Below, piece by piece: positions 11,608-32,570 of a stretch of 64,000 bases of DNA. The translations under genes were made by a program, and so were the position numbers. Position 1 is the first letter of the stretch, and every line of letters begins with the position of its first letter. Source of the stretch: Muricea muricata (taxonomy: Eukaryota; Cnidaria; Anthozoa; Malacalcyonacea; Plexauridae); the NCBI GenBank assembly GCA_963855995.1, contig OY979718.1, forward strand, positions 46,478,059-46,542,058. The letters run 5' to 3'. The notes under the pieces were generated by a model, which was not told the origin of the DNA, did no database searches, and saw only the letters and a program-made list of their open reading frames with translations.

Positions 11608-12610
11608 TCTGTTCTATATTACCAATCTAAAATGATTGACAACTACTCTGCATAGTGGTAATGCTTACTTTCCTTAAATGATTCTACCAACATTGCTTCG
11701 TGAATAGCGTAAATACCTCTGTTGCCTTGACCATTAATATCAGCGCCTCTCAGATTTGCCAATCAAGTGTCAACTGTTAAGTATAACGAGCGAAAAGAAA
11801 ATTTATACCATAAATAAGACATTAAGCACGTATCTTTTAGATGGGTTGTTTACAAAAGGATTTAATTGTCTAACATATATCATTTTGTTAAGAATAGTAA
11901 AGAAAACATTACGCATCTGCCGTTATTGGAACTTTATGAATGTACGTGTGTACACATTTGGCAATTAACTTTTATCGTTAAACAGTGCATTAAAATTCTC
12001 TAAAAATATCTATAATTTACTAAACTTCATCCTACAACACATACATAATTCCATACAGGTTCAATTGGTCGACCATAAGATTTTCTTCTCGATCACCTTA
12101 ATCTTTATCACGGTGATTTCGGTAGAAATCTTTACGAAGCAGGATTCCGACTATGACATAACTAGCACAAACCATCGAGAAAATTTACGTTTTCCATCAC
12201 AACCAGGATGAACTAGTCTTTTCAAGTATCGATTTCAAAAATACGTCTCTAAAGATTTATAGCATTTACTCTAAATATAATCCTCATCTATAGTTGGTGA
12301 ATAGTATAGTATAGAGCACGAAGGGGGGGGGGGGGGCAATCTTTAGAATCAAAATTGTATCAAACGTTTTTCATATATGCATGCACGAATCTGGCAAACC
12401 TAGCTAGTTGCATCACTGAAGGTGTAAAATTTCATCAGCAGTTGACCATACACAAAAACTTTTCAAGTAACTAGCAAATAAAGAACTGTAAGTTGAGCCA
12501 GTTTATTTCCAGAGTGAAGAAACGAGTTTAGATAAAATTAAAGAATAAATGCCATATTTTCTAAAAACAGCGTGTCTCAATCAGCTATGTACTTCCTAAT
12601 GGAGACTGCA
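11608..12610 (+). repeat. diverged segmental duplication, copy 2
   Basis: Counterpart of 9635-10960, lacking the MITE. A G-run of about 14 lies near 12325-12338 between the matching blocks. No exon is recognisable. Confidence 0.6.
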
Positions 12611-12754
12611 AAGCATGCATGGATTGATTGGAGGGAGATGCAGTCATGAGACGAGGCACGAATAGTGCAAACAACCTTTGCGAGGTATCTTTTACATTAT
12701 CTTGCTTCAAATTTAACTTTTAAAGTTTCCTCCTAGTTTGCGTTGTCCATCCAA

Positions 12755-12840
12755 ACAATGGTTCCCATTTGGGAAATGGCTAATGCTTGCTTGATGGGGA
12801 TGTAGGCAAATAAAGATTTGATATCGACATCAAATTGGCT
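12755..12840 (-). pseudogene. Penelope-like reverse transcriptase scrap
   Basis: Read on minus, the frame gives a segment containing FDVDIKSLFAYIPIKQAL, close to the conserved FDVxSLFTNIP block of Penelope-like reverse transcriptases. Only about 30 codons are convincing. Sequence up to about 13060 on the same strand may belong to the same relic but is broken. This could be a chance match, but the spacing of FDV, SLF and IP is characteristic. Confidence 0.4.
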
Positions 12841-13859
12841 TAGATGATGAACTGGTTACGGCGTTTAATGATTACAGTGGACGGATAAGAATAGGGAATT
12901 CCATTGGTGTTGATCGGCGGGTTTGAACCCAAATTTCAGAAATATGATTGACGTCTTTGGCTTTGCGAAAAAAAATGTTTCATGTAGATCAAGATGTGAA
13001 GGCACATAATTATGCTCCTAATCGTGCACAATGGTGTCTAATTCAGAAGAATGAGTATATCTATACTTTGAGATTCATTTAGGTGCGTGCTTATCTTGTT
13101 GGCAAAGGTAATTTCACCCAACCCAGCTTGTTGATTTTCGAACAATCAATGCAGAGAAGACACGTGCTCAAAAAATAATTCTATTACATTGACAAATTTC
13201 AAATTTTGAATTTAATTCAGTGCTCTTAATAATGCACCTGTTTTTCAAACAGTTGTGTAAGAATTAATTTAAAATGCACTTTTACAAGGGTACCTATGCA
13301 AGTACAAAACCTATCTTATGTCAACATTTTCCTTATTCACAGCCAGTATAAACTAGGTAAGCCATCTTGAATTTGAGGGGGCTACTTTTTGTCCAAATGA
13401 GTCTAATGACTCAACGAGTTGTGAGTTGGTGAGTTATGAGTCAATTTTTTGTCTATTTTTTGTTATTTTTCTTCCAATGCAAGTTCAATGCGAAGATGAG
13501 TACATGTGAATGACGTGGAACAACAATGAAGTTGTAAAGGCCCACAGAGTAAGTGCTCTTGGGTGTCTCTTTTCGGACAAGCACGTACAATGCCCTGTCA
13601 GATAATATATAATAATTCTAAATTGCACATTGTCTTCAACTTACATTAATTCTAAACTCTACGACCAGCTTAAGAACGAAACAATACACAAAATACAAAT
13701 TTCTAATTACAGTCAGATATAGTCAGACCCAGTGGTTTCATAACAGTCGCAAATGATGCAGCTGTTACGCACGTAATGTATAACTATTATTGTCATTGAG
13801 TATTTAATGGCTCTAGTTTTATTGTAATGAGTACCACTTTTTGAGAGTCCAGAAAATAC

Positions 13860-15260
13860 AGTCAGATTTTTGATGTACTGATACTTTGATTCGAATTGAT
13901 GATCATAATATTGTAAGAAAAGACAGATCAAGAAATGGAGGTGGAGTTTGTGTATACTTGCGTAGCTCCATAAAATAGAAAATAAGATATGATTTAGTTC
14001 CATCTGATCTAGAGGCTGTTTGTGTGGAAATCGTAAAGCCACATAGAACACCATTTGTAGTTACAACAGTTTATAGACCACCCAGTTCACCATCTGAATT
14101 CTTTGATCATTTTGAAAAATTAATCAAAGCTATTGATGATGAAAACAAAGGAATGTAACAAAAAAAACTAGAGTTGTACGGAGTAAAAGGGCAAGCATTA
14201 TTCTTTATCAAATCTCAAATAGAAAGTAGAAACGCCAAGTCCAAAACTCTGTTTTGGCAGAGAAATTGATCTAATGTGGAGTACCACAAGACTCTATTTT
14301 AGGGCCACTATTTTTTCCTATCATATATTGACTTGCCCCAAAGTCTACATAAAACAAAACCTTCGTTGTTTGTCGATGACACTAATTTTGCCACTTCTGG
14401 GGACTCTATTACTGACCTTGTGGCTAAAGTGAACTCTGACCTAGAAAAAAAGCTTAATTGTTGCTTAAAAAATGCTTAAAAATGGTTAATTGCCAATAAA
14501 CTTAGTCTACACGTACCTAAACAAATGATTAGAAATATTTCAGATTTACAATTATATGTTAAAAACGAATCAGTTAATCAAGTTTATGAATCCAATGCTC
14601 TTAAGGTGACAATTGAACAACATTTATCTTGGAAAAGTAACACTGAGGTTATTTCCAAAAAAATAAAATCCGGTATATCTGCTCTTAAACGATTAAAAGA
14701 ATTTGCTGACAAGCAAACCATTCTTTCTGTGTGCATTGCTACTGTTCACCCATACTTCGACTACTGCTGTATGGGATGTGTTCGTTGACACACAATCAAA
14801 AAAGACTCCAAAATCTCCAAAATAGAGCTGCTCGAATCATTATGAATATGAGTAACGACAGATCATTCTGGTGCTCTACAAGCATTGGGCTGGAAGACAC
14901 TTAAAACAGAAAGAAAGAAAAAAAGGGAAAGCAAAAATGATGCACAAATTATTAAATAAAATTGTTCCTAAATCACTCACAAATCTTTTCACATATAAAG
15001 GTGAGAAAACATAGTAACATCTCAGAGATATTTCAAGTGGTCTTTGTCTACCACAGATGAAAAAAAAGTTTCATGTATGACGGAGCACACCTTGTTTGAT
15101 AGTTTGTAAATATATCTAACTTCTGTATCCTACTTTTAAAATAATACTATATATTTAATGATATAATACTATATAATTTTCAAGAAATCAGCTTCGGTTG
15201 ACGGAGTTAGCGTGTTTAAATAAATTTTTTTATCCATCTATATCTTTCCATCTATCTATT
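13860..15260 (+). mobile_element. decayed LINE (endonuclease and reverse transcriptase remnants)
   Basis: From about 13890 the plus strand shows endonuclease-type sequence (SRNGGGVCVYL, then VYRPPSSPSEFF) with an in-frame stop. After a gap, reverse-transcriptase blocks follow: GVPQ near 14278 with LGPL after it, then LFVDDT near 14368, the active-site FxDD box. The frame at 14525-14788 encodes the C-terminal LINE region (EQHLSWKSNTEVISKKI, then HPYFDYC). The 3' end at about 15190-15260 is AATAAATT followed by ATCT-like repeats. Several stops and deletions show it is dead. The clade is within the CR1/L2/jockey group by eye only. Confidence 0.75.
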
Positions 15261-15543
15261 GGCTCGTAAAAAAGGCATTCTCTTTTTGTCCACCTCCGGC
15301 ATATTCAAAAATTCTTAAATTAAAATTTACGCTGCAGTGTCTGTCTGTTTCTGTTTCATTAAAATCTATTTAAGCCATTTTTAAAATCCATAAAAATCCC
15401 ATTTGTGATTTGAATAGTTAGAAAACAGTTTAACATCTGTCTATTTTTATTCTCGGAATTATGACTGCAGTGTTCACGTGATACACGTGACATGCTTCGT
15501 GTATATAGTTTTAGGAGTTGGTATAATTGTGGAATAATATATA

Positions 15544-16011
15544 CAGGTTGTGTCAAAACAAAGTAAACAATTTTGAAACGGCTCTCAACCTCGCGATGCG
15601 ACTTGAAGTATGGAGTTTTTTATTAATATAGATTGCTTGGATACTTATTGTGTAGGAAATGAAAGAATTCTAAATTTAAATGTTTACAGCCCAAGAGGGA
15701 GAGTATACTCGAACAGGTTAGGAACGGCTTGCGTACGAAATTTGGATGCCTAATTTGAAATTTAAATTAAGCATGCACAAAGCTCATTTTGCCTAACATA
15801 TGAAACTTTGTGCGACGTCTTGGCTTACGCTCAAGCAAATTTTCTGAAATCTCGAACAGCAATTGACCATTCGACAAATTTTCCTCGCACCAAGTCAAAA
15901 TTACTTTTAAGTATAAAAGTTTCGCACGCAAGCGATATTTAACTTGTCGTAAAAGACACATTATAAGTCCAAAACAATATATTTTAATACAACCTTTCTT
16001 GATACAACCTG
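15544..16011. mobile_element. TA-flanked MITE (CAGGTTGTGTC ends)
   Basis: Short terminal inverted repeats: CAGGTTGTGTCAAAA on the left and TTGATACAACCTG on the right, each bordered by TA. About 470 bp without coding sequence. It ends just past the 3' end of the GPCR gene. Confidence 0.55.
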
Positions 16012-16056
16012 TAGAACACACAGGCTGAGAACACTCGCTTACAACGATGTAAAATA

Positions 16057-19021
16057 CTAGACTCCTTCATTAACAGGCACAGGGGGCCTACGTGTAGCTG
16101 ACAGGAAGTAATCGAGGCTCAGTGCAGTAAGTGCAGGAGAAACAGATGTTCGACGACAGCACCAGCATAAGACTGTGTTAAAACCCTGTCGGAAGTTCTT
16201 GCTTAACAGACAGTAAATGACAGGATTGTATGCACAGTTGCCTAAAGCTAACAGAAAGGAAAAGTACCAGACGAAGCTGAAAGAAAATAAAATACATGTA
16301 TAGAGGTATAAATATGCTCTGTCTAAGCATTTACAATAGCATGAGATGCACATTGTGACTTTAAATTAGGAAATTATCTTACAAGTTTTAAATTTTATCC
16401 GCATTGTATAATTTTCAGCAACATGCATGCCCTGAAGCACAAGCTAATTATATTTACAGTATTCACACGGCTTGATGTTCAGATTTGTGTGGGGTAAACA
16501 ATTAACTAAGTTGTTATGAGATTTTAACAGATATTTTTGAAAGGGTTTTTAGATAAGTAGTCTTTTTAATCTCAAGTTTTTAATCTTTCTTACTCTTTAC
16601 ACGCAGTCTTTGCTATTCAGCATTTTTGTTCAAGATTACATGCAATGGTGTAAAAATTTGAGTGACACCAATACATGTGGTCGAGTTAAAAATATTCTTC
16701 TCCAGCTATTCTTCTCCTAAATCTCCTACCCTTTATTTAGTCAGATGAAAATGAAGTTCAAAAAAGTAATATTGTATGAGGGGGATTAGTGTGAAGGTAC
16801 GGCTGGCGAACTCGAACGTTAATTAGATACCTCGCTGATGACTCGTTTCAGCTTATTAGTTACCCCACCCCCGGGTCCGCTGGCGTGAACCCATAGAGTT
16901 ACGCCATTAGCTTGTAGATAGACGTGTAAATCCTCAGCTAACGAAGTTTGCAGTAACATATACACGCAACAATTTAGAGTCGGTATGATTCGACTCACAT
17001 GCACACATTAGATCTCTAATTCCTTTCTGCTCCTTGACAAACGCATGCAGTGACACAGGCTCTGTAAGAAACTATATACCATTAGTGCGTTTTGGCATAC
17101 CTATAAACTCTTCTTTTGTCAACTCCAGTGTCTTTCAAAAGGTATGACGTATAGAAAGGCGTCCAAGCAAAAAAGAAGAACACTGACGATGCAATTAACA
17201 TTTTTACGACGTGTTTCTTTGTTTCTTGTGTCGTAAATCCAGGCTCTCTGTCGCCTGCAGATTCTTGTCGCAACTTCCTTATAATCGCACTATAACGGTA
17301 AATTACCACAACAACAGGAGAAACATAAACTATCAGGTATCTTGAAATAGCATAGGCTTTCGCAACTCCGGGTGAAGGAAATAGTTCATAACAGGTACAA
17401 CTGGATTGCTTGAATTTGTTGACTTGAGTACCACAATAGATGATGGACGGAATGTGGATTAAGACAGCCAGTAGCCAGGTTTGTGGAATTGTCCTTTTGA
17501 CGGAAGTTTGTCGAAGATGATTGGCCAGCGGTTGGCAAATGGCGTGGTATCGTTCATGCGCAATGGCTGTCAATGTAAATACACTTACACCGTGACAAAT
17601 ATACACCAAACTCCCTCGAAACTTGCAAGCTGCATCACCTGATATTGGCGGGAATAATATGGACGCGGAGTTATTAAAATGATTTTTTGTCATTAGTATT
17701 ATCTTGTACAAGTTTAATTAAGACTACACAGCTGCCAGTATTCACATAATGATTGATTACTGTAAAAACAAAATTCAGGCTCATTAACAAAATTCAGGCT
17801 TATTGGCAAATCATGTCAATGATATAGTATATATACACGAGAAGTACATTATTTGTACCAGATGAAGCTTATTTTCCTCAGTATTATTTATATGGCTTTG
17901 CATGAACACGCGCACATCCTGACTGGTATGGTATTTATATACATATAGCTAGATCTTGTATCTACTACTCTCGGTCGTGAATACTACGCACGAAAATAAC
18001 TTGCACATAATCACAAGCGCAAACAGCAAGATATAGGTTATGCACTTTATAACATGCTCAATTTCACGTTTGGTTGGTTTAAAGTTGATCCCAATTAGGA
18101 TACTAAAAAGTTACAATAATATTTTACAGCATTAAAATTGGGTTGAAACGGCATCCCAGGCAAAGGCATTAAAACTTAATTCAGCTGCATGCAGAATTGT
18201 TTGATCCGTTCAGGGGAAAGATCACGATTTATTACGATTCACCATATTTTTCTATCCACAAAATGTTATTTTTCACAAATGAAACACTTCACATGGAGAA
18301 AATTAATAATCCTGTCGGTGAATGCATGCTAAGAAAGTTTTTCTGGCAGATGTTTTAGGTTCAAGGTACTATCATTTAGACGTTTTCTGCATAGTAAAAT
18401 GTGATTGTAGGTATAGCTTTGGGTGAGAATTCGCAAAAACAATACAGGTGCTGTTGTGACTTTACTATTTCAGTATGGCGCTGGATATTGAAGACGTTTA
18501 CATTAATTCATTCCAAATAAAACTATAAATAAAAGTTCCTTTCCCATTTTTGAGATTTTGTGTGAAATAAGATGAAGATCGAAATATTTTTAATACCTTC
18601 ATGCATATGATGCATGTATTCACGAATTAACAATTTTTAACATCATATAAAGCACTTTCAATGCCAAGTCAGTATAAACGTGCACAAATTACGAGGACAT
18701 ATTTCGTCACATACCTAGATGTAAATCCATCGCAACGTAATCTACCACATGAAAAATGGACAAAATAGTTGCCAACATGTCAGCCACAGCTAAATTAACT
18801 AACAGTAAGTTCGTATTTGTGTGCATTGATGGATTTTTCTTCACAATCCAACAGACCAAGCCATTGCAGACGACCGATGGAACAAATATAAAGGTGTATA
18901 TAGAGATAAATACTGGTTCGTGGAAGACTTTATCGTAGACAAAAGGACTACCTGATACCGTCACTGGTGTAGAGTTATTTGATAATAACGGTGTTTGGTT
19001 TGTTACGGGGAATAAACTCAT
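16057..19021 (-). CDS. class A (rhodopsin-like) G-protein-coupled receptor, peptide-receptor type
   Basis: Three minus-strand exons, 18715-19021, 17101-17638 and 16057-16276, total 1065 nt (354 aa). Both introns have GT-AG borders and keep frame. The N-terminus has N-glycosylation sequons at Asn8 and Asn16. TM1 has Asn53 (GN motif), TM2 has NLAVAD with Asp81, and Cys107 begins TM3 and would form the conserved disulfide. The DRY position reads HERY with Arg132. TM6 carries FAWTPF (259-264, the CWxP region with Cys replaced by Ala) and TM7 carries NPVIY (299-303). It is a plasma-membrane receptor coupling to G proteins. The overall look is that of neuropeptide receptors such as the NPY/QRFP/galanin group, but the ligand cannot be inferred. 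The start is the only in-frame Met before TM1; a possible acceptor just upstream suggests a 5' non-coding exon. Confidence 0.88.
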
Positions 19022-19898
19022 CTTTACTGCAGACGATTAATACGCTGTCGTCGTCGAACCAATATAATGAAGAAATATTATAGAGTAGCTGTTTGTTTAC
19101 CGCATGCAATTTTAAGTTGATTACAATACTGCAAGAGATAAAAGTAACAGGATCTGATGAAGATAACGCAGTCTCGTTTAGCACACTTCATTTGCACAGG
19201 AAGCGCGGGGGCCAAAGCAGCAATCAATATCACTGCATCTATATAATACTTATGCAGCTGATCTGACATAGCTCTTTAATTTCTTATGACAACCCTATTA
19301 ATATTGAATTATACATAGACGTCCTCTACAAAGACAACATCAACTACCTGCTACAGAACTATCTTAAACTTAAAAGATGACTGAGTTGGCAACAGAAGCT
19401 TTATATCTATGCTACCAGGGCATGTTTTTTATAATTGGTCCTCTACTCGCTATTAGTGGGCATGAAAGTAGTTATCTTCCTCATGAATATGCCTATACAA
19501 TAGCAAAACACCCGATTTCTTGCGTAGCTTTTTAAATTTTAAACAGCATTTAACGAACTGTTTAAGAAACTAGCAGCTGCAGTATTTGGTCATGCACGCA
19601 GCTTTAACACGGACATAGTGCCAGCAAAACATTAAAAAAAGACTTGAAAGAACGTTTTAGATCATCAAGAAATGATTGTGCAACTTTTTTACCCTGCCCG
19701 CTCATCGATACATTTTGACTAAAACATGAGCAGTCGCCATCTAGAATTAACTAATTTTAATAAATAATGATAAATTATTTATGCACGACCTTATCTCACA
19801 AGAGCATAGCAACCGCGACCTTAAAAAGCTGCGACCTTAAAAATTTATGTAAAAAAGCTAGTAACAGTGACAAGTTGGTCCAAATGCTTTAATATATC
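19022..19898. other. intergenic, GPCR 5' flank
   Basis: Region upstream of the receptor start. Short minus frames here lack domain support. The receptor promoter and first non-coding exon presumably lie here but are not identifiable. Confidence 0.4.
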
Positions 19899-20320
19899 AA
19901 AGTGCATATGACATGAAATTTTATATTTTACAATTACAGACTTCTTACTGCGGTGATTTACGCAGAGTAATTTATTTTTAAAAAACATGATGCCTAGGGA
20001 ATTATTTGAATGTTTTTATACGTGGCCGTGAGGCAAAAAACTGTCCTATGACTGGGAACGAAATTGCACCACTGATGAGATGTATTTTCTGTTTATTGAT
20101 TCAATTTGACTCTGGGTAAAACGACTAACGTCATTATAACGTCAGTTGGGTGCAAACTCGTTCCCATGCATGGAATAGTTTTTGCCTCACGGTCATTTAT
20201 TAAAACATTTAAATAGTCGCCTTAACATCACGTTTTTGAAAAATAAATTACACTGTGATAACCACTGCACAATGTATTCTATGATTCTGAGATATAACAT
20301 TTCGTGTCATACGCACTTTA
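19899..20320. mobile_element. TTAA-type MITE, family 1, copy 1
   Basis: About 420 bp with terminal inverted repeats AGTGCATATGACATGAAA on the left and the complement of AGTGCGTATGACACGAAA on the right. It is a diverged copy of the element at 46787-47200. TTAA is kept on the right side only; the left target has decayed. It has an internal partial palindrome and no coding frame. Confidence 0.75.
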
Positions 20321-21275
20321 AGTATATCTATATAAACAAGTTTCTGGTTCATTTTGATCACTGTTTGTCAATACTAAGACGTTGCGTGAGCCATTGTGAC
20401 ATGCATAGCTTCATATTCCAAGATGGTGAACAGCTCGCATGTTTCAGTAAAAAATGATAAAATATATCCAAGAATCAGACATGATATTAAAACCTGCGAC
20501 ATAATTTATTATCTATTTTTAAAGTGTTTTTTTAAACGAATTAAACTAACTTTTCAGCGTCAAGTCCTTTAAACAGGTTCGTAATGCGATTTTTTAAAAT
20601 AGAGCGACAAGAGGTGGTTAGGAGAACTCGTTCGACCGGAATGAGCAGGAGGCAATGGTTTTCATTCAATTAACATTGGCCATGAATTTCACATTTAAAT
20701 CTTTTGTTTTGTGATATCTAATTAAAATAATTCATATAGCAATAACATATCCCGTTCTCGGTGTATAACCTTTACTTAGAGAGAGTAACAAAGTAAAATG
20801 TCGGAAAACAGGGCGTTAACATTTGATCACAGTACGTATACACGCGTAAGTCTTGAAAAATGTACACGATTTTCATCGACACTTTCTTAAGGAGATGAAT
20901 CACAAGAATTGTGATGAAATATATGTTGGCACTTGGCAGAGGAGCCCTCTTGTACTTTCTTCAGACAACTTTATAGATAACATTGGCTATATTTAGGATT
21001 GCATTGCAAGTTGGAGCAAAAATTTAATCACATCTGCCAGGAGCAGAAAGTTATCAATCCTTCCTTACTGCGAAAAAATGATTTCTGTACGTTAAATAAT
21101 GAACGCGAAAGAGCACTACAAATTCGATTTGCATTTTTTATACATTAACCCTGTATGCTTTTCCATAGCAAGATTTTACCACATCTCTCGAGATTTTCCA
21201 ATTCCTCGCGGGATTTTAAATTTAAACAATCACACATATTATTAAATCGCAAAAATCAACCCTGCGGATAGGTTT
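20321..21275. other. intergenic, with a partial MITE end
   Basis: No gene is visible. The part at about 21065-21153 (ATGATTTCTGTAC, then GAACGCGAAAGAGCAC, ending ACCCTGTA) matches the right end of the MITE at 30683-31248, so it is a truncated or diverged copy. Confidence 0.45.
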
Positions 21276-29093
<7,818 letters not shown>

Positions 29094-29196
29094 GAGGAAA
29101 TAAACAGAAATTAATGACGTAAAAAAGGAAAGTCTGGATTAGTACTTCATTTCCTTCTGCTGAGGAGTATCGCAGAATAGCTCTTTTTAAAAACGA

Positions 29197-30473
29197 ACAA
29201 GACGCCTGCTAAGGCGTTCACTCCGCCTGCCGAAACGAAAATGGGCACAAGGCCAGGTAGGGCTGTAACTAGAGAGTTCATTGGGGGTGGGGTATATTCA
29301 CTTATTTCTGTTCTGCCCGACTAATTCCTTTTTAAATCAATTATTATTAGGGTACCTTCCAAGGCATTTTACAAGTACGACATTGCTAGCACATGTAATC
29401 ACGAAGATTACCAAAAATCAATGTCTGAGTGACTTGCCAGGCACTCTGCCCAGAGTCCTAGTAAGATTGCATATTTTAGAGCTTAATTTAAATTAACGAC
29501 TTCCATAGTACATATATTAAACAAGATTCTCTTGTCATAATACCACCAACATATGGCTGTTTTATTTTTGGGTAGTTGCAAGTAAAGAAAATTTTACTAA
29601 AAGTGTATACAATACATAAATATATATATATATATATATATATTAATCTGATAGCATCACTTAAAATAATTCTGTAGCACACTGCCTGAAGTCTCCACGA
29701 TATAATTTGTTGGGAACTTTCGACTAACATATGTATTTCTGGAATTGGAATGTAAAATGTCTCTTACCTTTTATAATTACATGAGATCCCACAAGCAAAT
29801 AAATCATTTTGCACGAAATATTATCTCAACATGGGTAGAAATAGAAAACTAAGGAAAGAAATCACAACGTGTTTAGAATCAGGAACACATTTCCTAGATT
29901 CACTCCTTAATCATGGAATGATGGAGTCTATCAGAATTTGCCGTTTTTAAACATTTCTGGAGCAATGTTTTGATAAAGAACCTTCCTGTCCCTTTTTGTT
30001 AACTATCGCATGTTAAAAATTGTGTTTTGTATTTAAATATTTCAGTAGAATTTGCGTTTGATTCTTGTGTAGAAATTTGTAAATTTCTGTAAATTTTTTG
30101 AAAGTGAAAACACAACAGAAAATGACGGAAACACGCTCTCAAAACTTCTCCGCCATACATCGCTCCTCGGTAAAGTTTCGCGGTCGAATTTGTCGTTTTA
30201 AAACATTTTGCATGAGAACCTTTCCACGTAAAACCTTCTTGCGGTTTAGATGTTCTAGCATACATGTTAAAATGCCTGTGTTGTTGACATATTCCGCTAG
30301 AAATTGGGTTTAAACGCCGTGTTTAGGTCGGCTCACGTGGCTTGTGCCCAGCGGTATCACCCATGAGCGCTGCGCTAACTGCGACACCGAAAAAAATTTA
30401 AAAAAAAGTGAAAAGAAAAAAAACAGAGACGGGGCGAATTTAAAACTCCGCCTCACCTACGGCAGGCGGAGTA
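29197..30473. repeat. dispersed repeat family R, copy A (short form)
   Basis: Starts AACAAGACGCCTGCTAAGGC, with CTCCGCCTGCC just inside, and ends with GGCAGGCGGAGTAA, so the ends are partly inverted. The same sequence recurs at 36998-39245. It contains a TA repeat at about 29618-29643. Small open frames (29488-29730, 29999-30265 on minus) are not conserved with copy B. Probably a non-autonomous transposon. Confidence 0.7.
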
Positions 30474-30682
30474 ATAACTTCCATCCCAGCAACCGGGCCA
30501 GCCGGTTGTGAACAGTTTTCATCCCAGTAATTGATCAGGGGCACTTTTGAGCGACATGTCGCCAACCAACCAGCCCCCTTGTCCATATAAGCTCACGGTA
30601 ATCCCTTGATTAGGATTCTCAGTTTCTCACTTGATTGAATGGTTGTGATAAGTACTGATATAATTAAGGCCTGGTTTTCATA

Positions 30683-31248
30683 CAGGGTGTATAAAAAAAA
30701 AAGGTAATCGAACTTTGATGTGCTCTAGGGCGTTCAATATTTAACATACAGAAATAATTCTTACGTAGTTAGAAAGACCAGGCTTTTAGCTTTCAATTGC
30801 CATCGTTTTTTCAAGCAAATACAAATGCGATAAAAATTGCAGGTCGAAATCGCATTTTTTCACCGTTGGGAGTTTATTGAAAATCTGTTGAAATTTAATC
30901 CCATTAGGGAATTAAATTACAAAATTAATTGACCAATTTTAGCTTAGGTAGTAAACTTCTGGCATTTTATTAGTGATGTTAATTGTTTCTCGTGACAGAT
31001 AAATGATTCGTGAAATTTTCTTTGCTTATTCGCTGCCCTAATAATGCTATATGGAAATATGCAATTTCGACCGGCTATTTTCATTTGATTCGTATTTGCC
31101 CAATCTTTCTTCAAATTTCACAAAAATGATGACAATCGAAAGCTAAAAGCCTGGTCTTTCCGCCTGCGAAAGAATGATTTCTGTAGATTGTATAATGAAC
31201 GCGCTAGAGCACTGCAATGTTCGATTACCTTTTTTTAGATACACCCTG
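30683..31248. mobile_element. TA-flanked MITE (CAGGGTGTAT ends), 566 bp
   Basis: Inverted repeats of about 100 bp: the left begins CAGGGTGTATAAAAAAAAAA, then GGTAATCGAAC and a GCTCTAGGGCG block, and the right end is its imperfect complement finishing ATACACCCTG. TA lies directly outside both ends, fitting Tc1/mariner. No coding frame. A truncated relative is at about 21065-21153. Confidence 0.78.
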
Positions 31249-32570
31249 TATATCGTTACTCATCAGCGATGTCCTTGTGGTTTTATTGTTGGTGATAAGT
31301 GATGGCTAAAGTCTCTTGTGTTTCTGAAATCACTTTCTCCTTCAGTGATCTTCCACAATAGACTGGCGATGAATTACGATATATGAAAGCCAGACCTAAA
31401 ATAAATGATATGACAGTATGTAAATATCAACTGACAAACCATCAATATAAAGACATACTGACATACTTGACATCAAAAGTGCCAATATCCATGTGTTAAC
31501 AAAAACATATGTACTTTCGCCTTGAACTTTGCAAATTGCCTTGGCCAGTTATACATTCCAACACTAAGTTTACAAAAGCACGTTCTCTGGTTATTGGGTA
31601 CAACTGGTTTGTTGTTGGGTTTTTTCCACAATAATGACATTGCAAAAAGACACTGTATGAGATTCTAGTGGCATGCGCAGGTGCCAAGCCATCAATATTA
31701 CATGGTTATCGAATATCGGTGTTTAAAAATAACGTAAATTATATAAGAGTCATTATATAATCAATTCAATGAATTTTTATTAAAAGAGGGTTACATATAC
31801 AAACTTGTGTTTGTATGAAACCATCTTTAATAAAAGTTGATTGAATTGATTCGATTTGTCTGAACTTGCTAAATGACATTGTTTGAACTGATAATTAAAC
31901 AACTGTCCCTACCTATGATAAAATACAAATAGATAATAGATATCTGCACAATGAAAATGACGTTAAAATAGTTCTTTGACAACAATATCTTAGAACAAGT
32001 AACAGAGTTTACTTAGGTGAACTTTTTTGTTCTTCACACGCTATGACGTCATCTGTGATCTATTACAGTACAGACGCACGCAAAAATGAAATCTATTTGT
32101 TAAATATAATTGTGAATTTTGGGGACCCTATTTAGTGGGCAAACAGATTCGGTTGATGTTCTCAAGAGTAAAATTATATTTAAACTATTCAATTAATGAT
32201 CACAAAAAGTTACACTTAAAGTTTTACAAACGTATTTTTGAAAAAATCTAGCTACAAATTTGGCTGTGTACGCCAAATAAGTATCCAAATATGTACTAGG
32301 ATAGGTAAATTCTGGTTAAGGATTAAAAGCCTAATGTTTGACAATACTTTGGTAGGTATAGCGAGGAAGATTTGGGGATGAGCAACATTGGGAGGTTGAG
32401 GATGAGCAACATTATTTAATGCAATGACGTGGTAATTCACTATGTAAAGAGATTAGATGTAGCCTCATCTAGAAGAAGAATCTAAAACCAAATTAAAACC
32501 TATCCTTAACATAGCATTTCTTCTATGCCTCTAAACCTATTTTAATCAGTAGTCTCACTAGTTGACCTGC
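31249..32570. other. intergenic, with a small hairpin and a dispersed repeat
   Basis: No gene seen. A 93-bp hairpin occupies 31759-31851 (AATCAATTCAATGAATTTTT against its complement). Sequence at about 31995-32110 (TCTGTGATCTATTACAGT, GAAATCTATTTGTT) matches about 21690-21780, a dispersed repeat pair. Confidence 0.5.

Noticed and set aside
30300-30380. GC-rich stretch considered as a tRNA or SINE head
   Set aside because: No cloverleaf or internal promoter boxes could be matched; it is shared by both copies of repeat family R.
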